Shown: positions 49,233-58,904, numbered from the stretch's first letter. The stretch: DNA of 64,000 nucleotides from Micromonospora sp. U21 (GCF_018070045.1 NZ_JAGPYK010000014.1:62001-126000); one strand, 5' to 3'. Numbers and translations are program-made. The notes: generated from the sequence alone by a model not told the origin.

Positions 49233-49847
49233 ATGGCAAAGGTCATCTCCACGCTGTTCATCTCGGCCGACGGTGTGGCCGAGATCGACCCCGACTGGCA
49301 CTTCCCGTACTTCGACGAGAACATGGGTCGCGCGGTCGGCGAGGACTATGACACCGCTGACGTGCTGCTCATCGGTCGCGAGACCTACGACAGCTTCGCC
49401 GGAGCATGGCCCGAGCGTGAGGCCGCGGGTGGGGAGGACGCACCGTTCGCCAAGCAACTCGGGGACGTGCGCAAGGTGGTCGTCTCGCGCCAGCCGCTGG
49501 AGTTTTCCTGGCGCAACTCCGAGCTGATGAAGGGCGATCTCCTCGATGCCGTCACCTCGCTCAAGGCCGATGCCGGCAGCAGAGGCATCCTCATCCCCGG
49601 GTCGATCTCCGTGGTGCAGCAACTGCTCGCCGCGGGCCTGGTCGACGAGCTGCGCCTCCTGGTGCATCCGGTAGCCGCGCGTAAGGGCCGCAAGCTGTTC
49701 GACGAGGGCGACGCGCCGTACCACCTGAAGATGACGTCGACGGAGGCGTTTCCGACGGGCGTGATCCGAGTGATCTACTCGCCGACCTCGGCACCCGCCA
49801 AAGTGGGCTACGACGAGGTCAAGGACCAGGTACCCGAGGGGCACTAG
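49233..49847 (+). CDS. RibD/dihydrofolate-reductase-fold protein
   Basis: A 204-residue DHFR-like reductase of the RibD C-terminal family. It opens AKVISTLFISADGVAEI and has TADVLLIGRETYDSFAGAWP, LGDVRKVVVSRQPLEFSWRN (NADPH-binding), ILIPGSISVVQQLLAAGLVD and ELRLLVHPVAARKGRKLF. These proteins are widespread in actinomycetes; most have no known reaction. AAGGGA precedes ATG 49233. Its stop shares CTAG with the convergent FAD oxidase. Confidence 0.85.
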   Translation: MAKVISTLFISADGVAEIDPDWHFPYFDENMGRAVGEDYDTADVLLIGRETYDSFAGAWPEREAAGGEDAPFAKQLGDVRKVVVSRQPLEFSWRNSELMKGDLLDAVTSLKADAGSRGILIPGSISVVQQLLAAGLVDELRLLVHPVAARKGRKLFDEGDAPYHLKMTSTEAFPTGVIRVIYSPTSAPAKVGYDEVKDQVPEGH

Positions 49848-51343
49848 ACCGTTGCCGGTGGAATGCTCTGCTCGTACTGGAAGACGTTGTGGGGGTCGTA
49901 CTTCGCCTTGATTTTGCGCAGCCGGTTGAAGTTGCGTCCCCAGTAGGCGGTTTCCCACTCCGCCATTCCGATGTTCGGCACGTTGACGTAGGCACCGTCC
50001 ACGTACGGCCGCAGTGCCTGGCCGAATTCGGCGATCCAGGTCTGGGCAATCGGGGTGACGGCGTCGCCGCTGTCTGGCTCTCCACGAGTGCCCCATCCGG
50101 CGCCGGGCTCGGAATAGAAAAGCGCGTTGCGATGCGGGAACGCCGTGCCGCCGCGGGGCTCGCTCGTTTGAGCCCCCGTGCCAAAGGCCTGAGTGAAGAA
50201 GTTGCTGTCCTCCGAGGGCGCGTTTTCCATGAATGTGCAGATCAGGTTGATCGCCTTTTCCGGGAATGGCTCGTTGGTGAACTGCGAAAAGAATTTCCAG
50301 TTCGCGGGCTCGTCCTCGGTCGGAATCTGGAATCCGGCATATGTGTCGCCCCAGCCCCCGGTCTGCACCGTTACCTCGGGATTGCCAATCGAGAGGACCG
50401 GCGCCAGCAACTCCTTTGCCTCGCCCTCCCCTCCGTCCGCGACGACCCCGAACAGCAGAATCTGGGATTTGTGGATCTCCAGCTGGGTTCCGAGGCGGTT
50501 GTCGGCGAACGGTGCGGTGCGCTGCCATGTGTCGAAGACCCGGTACAGGTCGTCGAGGCCCTCCCAGGTCGCCTGGAGGTAGGCGACCTTCTTCAGGGGA
50601 GCCACCTTGTAGGTGAGTGAGGTGACGATCCCGAAGTTGCCGTTTCCCGCTCCGCGGAGCGCCCAGAGCAGGTCCGAGTGGTGCTGCAGGTCCACGTCGA
50701 TCGCCTTCGCGCCGTCGGCACCCGACGCGACGACAATCTCCGCCCCGATCAGGTTGTCGCAGGCCATGCCGAGGTAACGGGTGAGGAAGCCGAAGCCGCC
50801 GCCGAGGGTCGCACCGGACAGGCCCACGCTTCCCTCCGTTCCGGTCGTTACCGCAAGGTCGTACTCACCGAGCGTGGTCACCGCCTCCAACTGATTGAGC
50901 CCGGCGCCGACTCTCGCGATGCCACTGGCGGTGTCGATGTGGGTCGACTTCAGTTCGCTGACGTCGATCACGATGCCGTTGTCCACGTTCGACCAACCCT
51001 CGAGGCTGTGGCGGCCGCTCCGCACCCGCAGCGCGACGTCGTTCTGCCGCGCCCACGTGAGGGCGTTGACCACGTCCTGGGTCTCCTGAGCGAAGACGAT
51101 GACCAGCGGATAGCGAACGAAGAGTTCGTCCCAGCCGAGGCTCGCATTCGCGTACCCGGGGTCCTGGGGACGGACGATGCGGCCGGTCAGCTTCGCCGGC
51201 GGGCATTTCGCGCTGACGGATGAACCCGAGCCGTCGGCTGCAATGGCCGGTACGTCGCTGGCCATGATGCCCGGCAGAACGACCGCCCCCGCGCCAACGG
51301 CCGCCGTCGCCTTGAGGAGGTCGCGACGAGACAGATCGCGCAT
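49844..51343 (-). CDS. Tat-exported FAD-linked oxidase (berberine-bridge-enzyme-like)
   Basis: A 499-residue secreted flavoprotein. The twin-arginine leader MRDLSRRDLLKA precedes the hydrophobic core AAVGAGAVVLPG. The FAD-binding PCMH domain has VALRVRSGRHSLEGWSNVDN, with a His that can bind FAD covalently; the second covalent Cys of BBE enzymes is not seen at the TGTEGSVGLSGATLGGGFG site. The substrate domain ends with AEWETAYWGRNFNRLRKIKA and DPHNVFQYEQSIP, the BBE closing motif. It oxidises sugars or alkaloid-like compounds outside the cell using O2. GAGAGGA precedes ATG 51343. Confidence 0.9.
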   Translation of the reverse strand: MRDLSRRDLLKATAAVGAGAVVLPGIMASDVPAIAADGSGSSVSAKCPPAKLTGRIVRPQDPGYANASLGWDELFVRYPLVIVFAQETQDVVNALTWARQNDVALRVRSGRHSLEGWSNVDNGIVIDVSELKSTHIDTASGIARVGAGLNQLEAVTTLGEYDLAVTTGTEGSVGLSGATLGGGFGFLTRYLGMACDNLIGAEIVVASGADGAKAIDVDLQHHSDLLWALRGAGNGNFGIVTSLTYKVAPLKKVAYLQATWEGLDDLYRVFDTWQRTAPFADNRLGTQLEIHKSQILLFGVVADGGEGEAKELLAPVLSIGNPEVTVQTGGWGDTYAGFQIPTEDEPANWKFFSQFTNEPFPEKAINLICTFMENAPSEDSNFFTQAFGTGAQTSEPRGGTAFPHRNALFYSEPGAGWGTRGEPDSGDAVTPIAQTWIAEFGQALRPYVDGAYVNVPNIGMAEWETAYWGRNFNRLRKIKAKYDPHNVFQYEQSIPPATV

Positions 51344-51622
51344 GGTCGGTGTCCTCTCGATCGGGTTACGCCAGTAATCGACCAAGAGAATTCTTGCTCT
51401 CCATCTGGCGGGCAAACCCACGGTAATACGGGAGGCTTCTTCGCAGATCGGACATCTTGTCGCAGAACCCGGTCGGGTGATCCTCGCCCCGCGCCCGTAA
51501 TTCCATGCCTGAGGGCCGGAAGCGGGTCTGTCTGCCGGGTGACTGCGGGAGTACGGTGATGGCAGGTGTGCCGGGAAGCCTGGTCGGCGTTCATGATCCA
51601 CGTCGATCGAAAGGCTTGTCCG

Positions 51623-52516
51623 TTGACCGATTCCGCCCTGCGCACCGTCGGGCTCACCAAGCGATACGGCCGCCTGATGGCCGTCGACGACCTGACTCTC
51701 GAGGTCGCGGCTGGTGAGGTGTTCGGCTTCCTCGGCCCGAACGGCGCCGGCAAATCCACCACGATCCGAATGCTGCTCGGTCTCATCCGGCCTACAGCTG
51801 GGCGAGCCAGTGTCGTTGGCGTCGACGCCGCAGACGTCACCCGTGCACACCAGGTACTGGCCTACGTGCCCGGCGACGTCGCGTTGTGGCCACATCTGAC
51901 CGGCGCGGAGATCCTGCACCTGTTGGCGCGTATCGGGCCTGGCACCGATCTGGCCTACCAGGACGAGCTCATCGAGCGGTTCGTGCTTGATCCGTCCAAG
52001 CCGGCTCGTACGTACTCGACCGGCAATCGGCAGAAGGTCGCGCTGGTCGCGGCGTTCGCCACCCGCGCGCCACTGCTGGTACTGGACGAGCCGACCAGCG
52101 GCCTGGATCCGCTGATGGAACGCGAGTTCCGCACCGCTGTCACACAGGCACGCGACCGCGGCCAGACGGTCTTCCTCAGTTCCCACCAACTCGCCGAGGT
52201 GCAGGCGATCTGCGACCGGGTCGGGATCCTGCGCGCCGGCCGGCTCGTTGAGGTCGCGTCCGTCGCGCGGTTACGTGCTCTGCAACGCGCCGAGGTGACC
52301 GTCGCATTCACCGGCACCCCACCGGCACTGTCTGCGGTGCCGGGCGTCGAGACGGTGGAGGCCATCGGCGACGGGCAGCTGCGATTCTTCCTGACCGGGC
52401 CGCCCGCACCCGCGCTGAGCGTCCTCGCCGAGGCCGACGTCACGGCGCTCACGGTGCGCGAGCCGAGCCTGGAGGAGATTTTCCTCGACTACTACGGTGC
52501 CGAGGCGGCGCGATGA
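51623..52516 (+). CDS. ABC exporter ATPase (first of a tandem pair)
   Basis: A 297-residue ABC ATPase. Walker A GPNGAGKSTT, a degenerate signature YSTGNRQKVALVAA, Walker B LLVLDEPTSGLDP and the H-switch SSHQL are visible, followed by a short regulatory tail. This is the DrrA/CcmA-type exporter ATPase. TTG 51623 with GAAAGG upstream is preferred; ATG 51593 is in frame. It overlaps its permease by ATGA. It energises export of a drug, lipid or metabolite through the next protein. Confidence 0.85.
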   Translation: MTDSALRTVGLTKRYGRLMAVDDLTLEVAAGEVFGFLGPNGAGKSTTIRMLLGLIRPTAGRASVVGVDAADVTRAHQVLAYVPGDVALWPHLTGAEILHLLARIGPGTDLAYQDELIERFVLDPSKPARTYSTGNRQKVALVAAFATRAPLLVLDEPTSGLDPLMEREFRTAVTQARDRGQTVFLSSHQLAEVQAICDRVGILRAGRLVEVASVARLRALQRAEVTVAFTGTPPALSAVPGVETVEAIGDGQLRFFLTGPPAPALSVLAEADVTALTVREPSLEEIFLDYYGAEAAR

Positions 52517-54126
52517 CAAACTTCGCGTTTACGCTCCGGGCCGCTCCGGGACAGGCCATCAGCCGCCTGGCACTCCGGCAGATTCGCCGGGGTGGCCTGC
52601 TCGTCCTGGCGTTCGCCGCAGCGATGCCGGCCATCGTGGTGGGCGGCTACGACAGCATGATGTCCGACCCGGCCGCCGTGGCGAGCCTCGACGCGCTGGC
52701 CGGCAACCCGGCTATCCGCACTCTGTTCGGCGACCCGGTCGCGCTCGGCGAAGCCGGCGGGTTCACCGTGTGGCGGGTCGGAACCGTTGTCGCCGTCGTC
52801 CTCGGCGTGTGGTCGACCCTCGCCACCACCCGCATCACCCGAGGTGAGGAAGATGCCGGACGCTGGGGTGTGCTGCTGGCCGGCCGGGTGCGGTTGCGCG
52901 ATGTCGTGGGCCGGCACGTTGTTGTCGTCGCGCTCGTGCCGCTCGCCGCCGGTCTCGCAGCCGCCACGGCGCTGTCGAGCGCGGGACCCGACCGGGCTGG
53001 CGCGGCCGTGTACGGTGCGGGCCTGGCGGCCCTCGGGCTGTTCGCCGTCGCCGTCGCCACGTTGGCCGCGCAGATCTTCCCGGCCCGGGCCGCCGCGACC
53101 GGCGTCACGATCGCCGTGCTCGGCGCCGGCCTGCTGGCGCGCATGATCGGAGACGGTCTCACCGCCCTCGGGTGGCTGCGCTGGCTGTCACCGTTCGGCC
53201 TGATTGAACTCAGCGCACCGTATGCGGGGAATCACCCGCTGCCGTTGCTGATCCTGCTCACAGCGGCGATCCTCGTATACGGCGCCGCGCTGGCAGCGGC
53301 CGACCGTCGCGATGTCGGCGGTGGTCTCACGGCGCCAGCCACGGGCCGACCCGCTCGTCTGCGGTTACTCGCAACGGTGGAGGCGTTCGCCGTGCGCCGG
53401 ATGCTGGCTCCGTTGGCCGGCTGGTCCGCCGGCGTCAGTGCCTACTTCTTGTTGATCGGTATCACCAGCATCTCGGTGACGGACTTTCTGGCCGACAACG
53501 CCGCGTTCGTCGACGCCGCCGCGCAGGCGGGCTTCACCGAACTGGACAGGGTCGAGGGTTTCACTGCCGCGATCTTCGCCCTGCTCGCCCTCCCCGTCGG
53601 CGCCTTCACCGCGGTACGCATGGCCGCGTTCGTCGCCGCGGAGTTCGATCGTCGCCTGATTATGCTGGCCGCCCAGCCACTGAGCCGGCTCCGGCTGCTC
53701 ACGGCTGAGCTCACCGCGACGATCGGCGGAGCGCTCGTCCTTGTCACCAGCGCCGCGATTGCCACCTGGGTGGGCGTCACCGTCGTTGGAGGCGACTTCG
53801 CACTCAGCGCCGCACTGCAAGGTACGTGGAACACTCTGCCGATCGTTCTGCTCAGTGCCGGCGCCGCCATCCTCGCCACCGGCATCGCGCCCGGCGCCGT
53901 CACAGCCTTCGGCTGCCTACCGGCTACCGGTGGCTTCCTGCTGAAGGTGACCGCGGACAGCGCCGCCGCGCCGACCTGGGTGGCGAACCTCTCGCCCTTC
54001 GCCCATCTCGCACCGGTGCCCTTGGCCGCTGTCGATTGGCGGGGCGCACTCGTGATGACGGGTCTGGCGGGAGTCCTGACGACCACAGGCGCGGCCGCAT
54101 ACCGACGACGCGACCTGCGCGGGTGA
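52513..54126 (+). CDS. ABC exporter permease (large, ~12 TM)
   Basis: A 537-residue membrane protein with about 12 hydrophobic helices in two halves (for example FTVWRVGTVVAVVLGVWSTL, VVVVALVPLAAGLAAATALS, LLILLTAAILVYGAALAAAD, IVLLSAGAAILATGIAPGAV). Each half has RWLSPFGLIELSAPYAG-like and NLSPFAHLAPVPLAAVDWRG loops, found in ABC-2 exporter permeases (one fused polypeptide instead of a dimer). It overlaps the ATPase start by 4 bp. A hairpin follows its stop. The substrate is unknown. Confidence 0.8.
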   Translation: MTNFAFTLRAAPGQAISRLALRQIRRGGLLVLAFAAAMPAIVVGGYDSMMSDPAAVASLDALAGNPAIRTLFGDPVALGEAGGFTVWRVGTVVAVVLGVWSTLATTRITRGEEDAGRWGVLLAGRVRLRDVVGRHVVVVALVPLAAGLAAATALSSAGPDRAGAAVYGAGLAALGLFAVAVATLAAQIFPARAAATGVTIAVLGAGLLARMIGDGLTALGWLRWLSPFGLIELSAPYAGNHPLPLLILLTAAILVYGAALAAADRRDVGGGLTAPATGRPARLRLLATVEAFAVRRMLAPLAGWSAGVSAYFLLIGITSISVTDFLADNAAFVDAAAQAGFTELDRVEGFTAAIFALLALPVGAFTAVRMAAFVAAEFDRRLIMLAAQPLSRLRLLTAELTATIGGALVLVTSAAIATWVGVTVVGGDFALSAALQGTWNTLPIVLLSAGAAILATGIAPGAVTAFGCLPATGGFLLKVTADSAAAPTWVANLSPFAHLAPVPLAAVDWRGALVMTGLAGVLTTTGAAAYRRRDLRG

Positions 54127-54135
54127 CCTGTTGTG

Positions 54136-54194
54136 CGTCGCCACGCGGACCGGAGCAGCGGGTATCAGTGCGGCGCTCGGTCTGCGTGGCGACG
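54136..54194. terminator. Hairpin between the two ABC modules
   Basis: Arms 54136-54151 and 54179-54194 match at 15 of 16 positions, with a 27-nt loop. It could attenuate read-through from the first ABC pair into the second. Confidence 0.55.
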
Positions 54195-54307
54195 ATCGAC
54201 TGGACTGCACGGGCCGCCGGTTTGCCGATCTCCGGCAATGGCATCAGGGGGATGTCGGCCGGATGCTGCCCTGGATGCCGGACAGGGGTGACCGCGACGA
54301 TGTGGAC

Positions 54308-55234
54308 ATGACAAGCGACATTGCCCTGCTCGCCGAGGACTTGACCAAGTTCTACGGTCAGCGCCGCGGCGTCGAGGGCCTTGACCTGGAGGTTCGTGCC
54401 GGCGAGGTGATGGGGTTCCTGGGACCGAACGGCGCCGGGAAGACCACCACGATCCGGCTGCTGCTGGACTTCCTGCGCCCGACCCGTGGAAACGCGACCG
54501 TCCTCGGGCTCGACCCGCGCCGGGACAAGGCCGCACTGCATCGTCAGATCGGTTACCTGCCCGGCGAACTCATGTTCCCCGGGCGGGACAAGGCGGAAAG
54601 CCTGCTGCGCTTCTTCGCTGAGGCACGCGGTGGTGTGGCCTGGTCGCAGGTGACGGATCTGGCCGAGCGGCTCGACCTGGACCTGTCCCGTTCGGTGCGC
54701 ACGATGAGCAAGGGCAACAAACAGAAGGTCGGCCTGGTGCAGGCGTTCATGCACCAGCCGGCGTTGCTGATCCTCGACGAGCCGACCAGTGGCCTGGATC
54801 CACTCATGCAGCAGGAATTCCTGGCCATGGTCCGCGACGCCAGCGTCGCCGGGCAGACCATCTTCATGTCCTCCCACGTCCTGGCCGAAGTGCAGCAGGC
54901 CGCCGACCGGGTCGCCATCGTCCGCGACGGCCAGTTGGTCGCGGTCGAACGAGTCGAGTCACTCGGAAAGCGGGCGGTCCGCGCCGTCGAGATCCACTTC
55001 GATGATCCGGTGGAGCCGTCAGAGTTCAGCGTCCTGCCCGGGGTGAGCGACGTCGTCGTGTCCGGACCGGTGCTGAAATGCACGATCGACGGCCGCATGG
55101 ACCCGCTGATCAAGGCAGCGGCGCGGCACGAGGTTGTGGACATGCTGTCGGCCGAGCCCGATCTGGAAGAGACGTTCCTGTCGTTCTACTACCACGGGGA
55201 AGGAGCCGGCGATGCTTCCCGCGCTGGTGCGTAA
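54308..55234 (+). CDS. ABC exporter ATPase (second of a tandem pair)
   Basis: A 308-residue ABC ATPase with Walker A GPNGAGKTTT, signature MSKGNKQKVGLVQA, Walker B LLILDEPTSGLDP and SSHVLAEVQQ. It is clearly a paralogue of the ATPase about 2.7 kb upstream (shared LDEPTSGLDPLM and the following text). GTG 54302 is an alternative start. It overlaps the following permease by 23 bp. It belongs to the DrrA-like export ATPases. Confidence 0.85.
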   Translation: MTSDIALLAEDLTKFYGQRRGVEGLDLEVRAGEVMGFLGPNGAGKTTTIRLLLDFLRPTRGNATVLGLDPRRDKAALHRQIGYLPGELMFPGRDKAESLLRFFAEARGGVAWSQVTDLAERLDLDLSRSVRTMSKGNKQKVGLVQAFMHQPALLILDEPTSGLDPLMQQEFLAMVRDASVAGQTIFMSSHVLAEVQQAADRVAIVRDGQLVAVERVESLGKRAVRAVEIHFDDPVEPSEFSVLPGVSDVVVSGPVLKCTIDGRMDPLIKAAARHEVVDMLSAEPDLEETFLSFYYHGEGAGDASRAGA

Positions 55235-56000
55235 GACCTGGCGTGACGACCGCTCGTCGTTGATCGGCTGGGCCGTCGGTGTTGCCGCTTTCACCGGGAT
55301 TTACACCTCGTTCTACAGTCAGTTCCAGGGGGCGGCGGAGCTGAAGCAGGACGCTCTGCCCCAGGGCATGCTGGACTTCCTCGGAATCGCCGACATGCTG
55401 TCGCCCGCCGGCTACCTGCAGGCGACCATCTTCAGCCTGATCGGCCCACTGCTCGTCCTGATGTGCGCCATCACGCTGATCGCCCGAACGATCGCTCGGC
55501 CGGAGGAGGACGGTGGCATGGAGCTGATGCTGGCCAATCCGCTGTCGCGAGCCGCTTTCGCCTGGCAACGTGTGGCCGCCGCCGGCAGCGCGCTCACGGC
55601 GATCGCCGCCATCCCGTGGATCCTACTGATGATCGTCGTTCCCTGGATCGGCATGGACATCTCTCTGTCCAGGGTCGCTGCCGCTTCGGCCGGCCTGGTG
55701 GCCCTGGTGTGGTGCTTCGCCGGCATCGCCTTCCTCGTCGGTGCCGCCACCGGAAAGCGGGGTGCCGTCCTCACGATCACCGGTGGTCTCGCCGTTGCCA
55801 CCTACATGGTCAACGCCATCGGCGGCATGCTCGACGGGTGGCACTGGGTGCGCTGGCTCTCACCGTTCCACTACTTCATCGGCACGGACCCGCTGCACAC
55901 CGGCTGGCACCCGGTCGAGCTTCTCACCCTTGTGCTCCTCGGCGCCGCAACCACGACTGCCGGGGTGATCCTGTTCGACCGCCGCGACATCGGTGTGTAA
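55212..56000 (+). CDS. ABC-2-type exporter permease
   Basis: A 262-residue membrane protein with six predicted helices (SLIGWAVGVAAFTGIYTSFY, ATIFSLIGPLLVLMCAITLI, GSALTAIAAIPWILLMIVVP, AGLVALVWCFAGIAFLVGAA, VLTITGGLAVATYMVNAIGG, LLTLVLLGAATTTAGVIL). RWLSPFHYFIGTDPLHTGW matches the loop of the larger permease, so the two systems are related. GAAGGAG precedes ATG 55212. It forms the second exporter with the preceding ATPase. Confidence 0.85.
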   Translation: MLPALVRKTWRDDRSSLIGWAVGVAAFTGIYTSFYSQFQGAAELKQDALPQGMLDFLGIADMLSPAGYLQATIFSLIGPLLVLMCAITLIARTIARPEEDGGMELMLANPLSRAAFAWQRVAAAGSALTAIAAIPWILLMIVVPWIGMDISLSRVAAASAGLVALVWCFAGIAFLVGAATGKRGAVLTITGGLAVATYMVNAIGGMLDGWHWVRWLSPFHYFIGTDPLHTGWHPVELLTLVLLGAATTTAGVILFDRRDIGV

Positions 56001-56060
56001 ACCCGAGGCTGGTGGCCGCCGTCCACTGCCGTCCACCGGCACGCCGACAAGGAACAACCC

Positions 56061-57110
56061 ATGAGCGACCACACCTGGCTGGCTGCCGACTGCAGGCACC
56101 TGCTGTACGTCCCAGCCAGTGCCCGGCTGCAGGCAGCGGTCAACCTGGGCGCCCGCGCCGCCGACGACGGGCTGAAGCTGCGCGAGCTTGTCGCCGGCGT
56201 GCTGGATGCCGCCACCGCCCACTGGAGCGCCACCCCCGTCGGGACGGCGGACACGGCCACCACCTTGCACGCCCGCGCCGAGACGCTGCTGGACACCGCC
56301 CGTGGTCTGCTCACCGCCGCGGTGGATGGATACACCCGGCAGAACCGCGCCGAGCTGGATCGCCACGACAGTGAACGGGCGGTGTTCGTCAACGACCTGC
56401 TCACCGGCCGGGCGGACCCGGGTGACCTGGCCGAGCGCGCACACCGATACGGCATCCGCCTGTCGGCCAGCCACACCGTCCTGACCGCCCGTGCGGCCAG
56501 CCTGACTCCCGGCATCACACACCGCATCGACGTCGCGTTGGCCTCCAGGTTCGGCGAAGGCAACACCCTCACCACCCTCCGCGACGGCGATGTGGTCTGC
56601 ATCAGCGCCGGCGGCCTACGCGGCATCGCGGCCGAACTCGCCCACCTGCTCCTCACCGAGCTTGGCGCGGGCAACTGGCAGATCGCGGTCGGCCGCACCC
56701 ACCCTGGTCTCCACGGCCTGGCCACGTCCCTCGACGAGGCCCGCCACACCCTCGACCACGCGGCCAAACTTGGCTTCACCGCGCCCGTACTCAACGCCGC
56801 CGACCTGCTGGTCTTCCCCGTGCTTCTGCGCGATCGCGACGCCATCACCGACCTGGTCACCACGGTCCTCGGGCCGCTCACCGCGGCCCGCGGCGGCGCC
56901 GAGCCGTACCTGGAGACCCTGACCTTGCTCTTTGACAACCAGGGCAACCACACCGCTACGGCTCGGCAGATGCACCTGTCGGTTCGCGCAATCACCTACC
57001 GCCTCGACCGTATTCGCGACCTGACCGGCTACCACCCCGGCGAGCCCACGCAGCGATTCACCCTGCAAGCAGCCGTCCTCGGCGCCCGACTGCTCGGCTG
57101 GCCGGCGTAG
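56061..57110 (+). CDS. PucR-family transcriptional regulator
   Basis: A 349-residue regulator. A helical N-terminal part is followed by a GGDEF-like CdaR/PucR domain (residues ~125-250, VLTARAASLTPGITHRIDVA, GRTHPGLHGLATSLDEARHT), and the PucR C-terminal HTH is at ~290-340 (ETLTLLFDNQGNHTATARQM, LSVRAITYRLDRIRDLTG). Such proteins usually activate a neighbouring transport or catabolic operon. It begins 61 bp after the second permease on the same strand and may control or be co-transcribed with the ABC exporters. Confidence 0.85.
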   Translation: MSDHTWLAADCRHLLYVPASARLQAAVNLGARAADDGLKLRELVAGVLDAATAHWSATPVGTADTATTLHARAETLLDTARGLLTAAVDGYTRQNRAELDRHDSERAVFVNDLLTGRADPGDLAERAHRYGIRLSASHTVLTARAASLTPGITHRIDVALASRFGEGNTLTTLRDGDVVCISAGGLRGIAAELAHLLLTELGAGNWQIAVGRTHPGLHGLATSLDEARHTLDHAAKLGFTAPVLNAADLLVFPVLLRDRDAITDLVTTVLGPLTAARGGAEPYLETLTLLFDNQGNHTATARQMHLSVRAITYRLDRIRDLTGYHPGEPTQRFTLQAAVLGARLLGWPA

Positions 57111-57127
57111 CCGATGAGCGCCCAAGA

Positions 57128-58450
57128 TCAAGCCGGCTTCGTCCCGGTCGTCTCCTCCTCGTAGACGTCCGGCACCCCGTCGGCGTCGCTGTCGCGCTCC
57201 TCCAAGGCGCAGACGCCCTGGTAGTGGCGGTTGCGAGCGCGCAGGACGACGGTGGCCAGCAGGGCTGACAGCAGCGAACCGAGCAGGACGCCGATCTTGG
57301 AGTGATCGTCGCGTTCGGTGCCGGCACCGAACGCCAGCTCGCCGATCAGCAGCGACACGGTGAAGCCGATCCCGGCCAGCAGCGCCAGCCCGACCATGTC
57401 CCACCAGGAGAGCCCTTCCGCGAGCCGAGCCCGGGTGAACCGTTGCACGAGCCAGGTGGCACCGAGGACACCTGCTGCCTTACCGAGCACCAACCCGGCC
57501 ATCACCCCCACGGCGACCGAGCCGGTCAGGGCCGCGCTGAGGCCGCCCGCCCCGGCGACCGAGACTCCGGCGGCGAAGAACGCGAACACCGGCACCGCGA
57601 CCCCGGCCGACAGGGGTCGGATCCGGTGCTCGAAGTGCTCCGCCAGCCCGGGGCCGGGCCCCGGCTTGCGGCGCAGCACCGGCACGGTGAAGGCGAGCAC
57701 GACCCCGGCGACCGTGGCGTGCACTCCGGAGGCGTGCACGAGCGCCCATGTTGTGACGGCCAGTGGCAGCAGCAGCCACCAGGACCGCACCCGGCGCTGC
57801 ACCAGCAGACCGAACAGCGCCATCGGGGCCAGCGCGAGCAGCAGCGGCCCGAAGTGCAGGGAGCTGGTGTAGAAGACTGCGATGATCACGATGGCCAGCA
57901 GATCGTCGACCACCGCGAGGGTGAGCAGGAAGGCCCGCATCGCCGAGGGCAGACTCGTGTTGATCACCCCGAGTACGGCGAGGGCGAACGCGATGTCCGT
58001 TGCGGTCGGGATCGCCCACCCGGCCAACGCCCCGCCGCCGGCCCCGACATTGAACGCTACGTAGATCAACGCGGGCAGCGTCATGCCGCCGAGCGCGGCG
58101 GCGACGGGCAGCATCGCCCGGCGGGGCTCGCGCAGGTCACCGGCGACGAACTCGCGTTTGAGCTCCAGCCCGGCGACGAAGAAGAAGATCGCCAGCAGGC
58201 CATCGGCGGCCCACTGCGCCAACGACAGGTCCAGGTGCAGTGCTCCGGGGCCGATGGTGACATCCGCGATCGACCGGTACGCGCCGGCCCATGGAGAGTT
58301 TGCCCAGACGAGCGCGAGCACCGCGGCCATCAGCAGCAGCACCCCACCGACCGTCTCAGTACGGAGGATGTCCCCGATGCGGCGTACCTCCGGCCAACTC
58401 CTGCGGCTGAGCAGGTGTGGCGGCGTGCGGTTCGCCGGTGCTGGGGCCAT
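57128..58450 (-). CDS. nhaA: Na+/H+ antiporter NhaA with a calcium-binding-like C-terminal tail
   Basis: A 440-residue NhaA-type antiporter with ~12 helices. It shows AIPTATDIAFALAVLGV and TLAVVDDLLAIVIIAVFY, the region holding the two Asp residues that carry Na+/H+, and VAGLELKREFVAGDLREPRR. It exports Na+ in exchange for protons. The last ~30 residues (ALEERDSDADGVPDVYEEE) are an added tail with a D-x-D-x-D-G-x-x-D pattern, like thrombospondin-3/EF-hand calcium loops, absent from the E. coli protein. GGAGGAT precedes ATG 58450. The gene converges on the PucR gene. Confidence 0.92.
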   Translation of the reverse strand: MAPAPANRTPPHLLSRRSWPEVRRIGDILRTETVGGVLLLMAAVLALVWANSPWAGAYRSIADVTIGPGALHLDLSLAQWAADGLLAIFFFVAGLELKREFVAGDLREPRRAMLPVAAALGGMTLPALIYVAFNVGAGGGALAGWAIPTATDIAFALAVLGVINTSLPSAMRAFLLTLAVVDDLLAIVIIAVFYTSSLHFGPLLLALAPMALFGLLVQRRVRSWWLLLPLAVTTWALVHASGVHATVAGVVLAFTVPVLRRKPGPGPGLAEHFEHRIRPLSAGVAVPVFAFFAAGVSVAGAGGLSAALTGSVAVGVMAGLVLGKAAGVLGATWLVQRFTRARLAEGLSWWDMVGLALLAGIGFTVSLLIGELAFGAGTERDDHSKIGVLLGSLLSALLATVVLRARNRHYQGVCALEERDSDADGVPDVYEEETTGTKPA

Positions 58451-58904
58451 CGGGATCCTCCGGTGGGGTCGATGAGGGAATCGCCGACCAGCCTTCCCGG
58501 CACACCAGCTCCTACGTTAGCCAACGAACACCGTCGGCCAGCGGCCACCCTCAAGGAGTGGAGCGGGGGCTGACTAGAGCTCAAACGCTGATATAACGAC
58601 GATTGATCGTGCCACCGTTGGGCATGCTTTCCTGCCAGGTGGCGAGCGCAGCGACGCTCAGTGGGGCGAAGGTGCCACACCTCGTGGCGGACATCCCGGT
58701 CGACGTCGGTCTGGTCGCCAACCGGACTCCCGGCACTCCTCGCACTCATCGTCGGACCTGCCCTCGCAGGCGGAGGCTGGCTTGACTGCAGCGCATCGGT
58801 CAGTGCGCATCTCTCTACCAGTCGACGCTATGATCGTCGGGATCACTGGAGCGCCGGGAAGTCTGGTCGGCATCGTGATGCCGCATGTCCTTGGAGCGTG
58901 ACCA
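58451..58904. other. Divergent intergenic region between two cation antiporters
   Basis: No supported gene in 454 bp. TATA-rich text near 58590-58610 (GATATAAC) could hold -10 boxes for either direction, but no complete promoter pair is clear. Confidence 0.35.

Noticed and set aside
58640..58860. Hydrophobic codons near 58720 as a small membrane protein
   Set aside because: No ribosome site, no stable start and no conserved text; more likely chance in the intergenic region.
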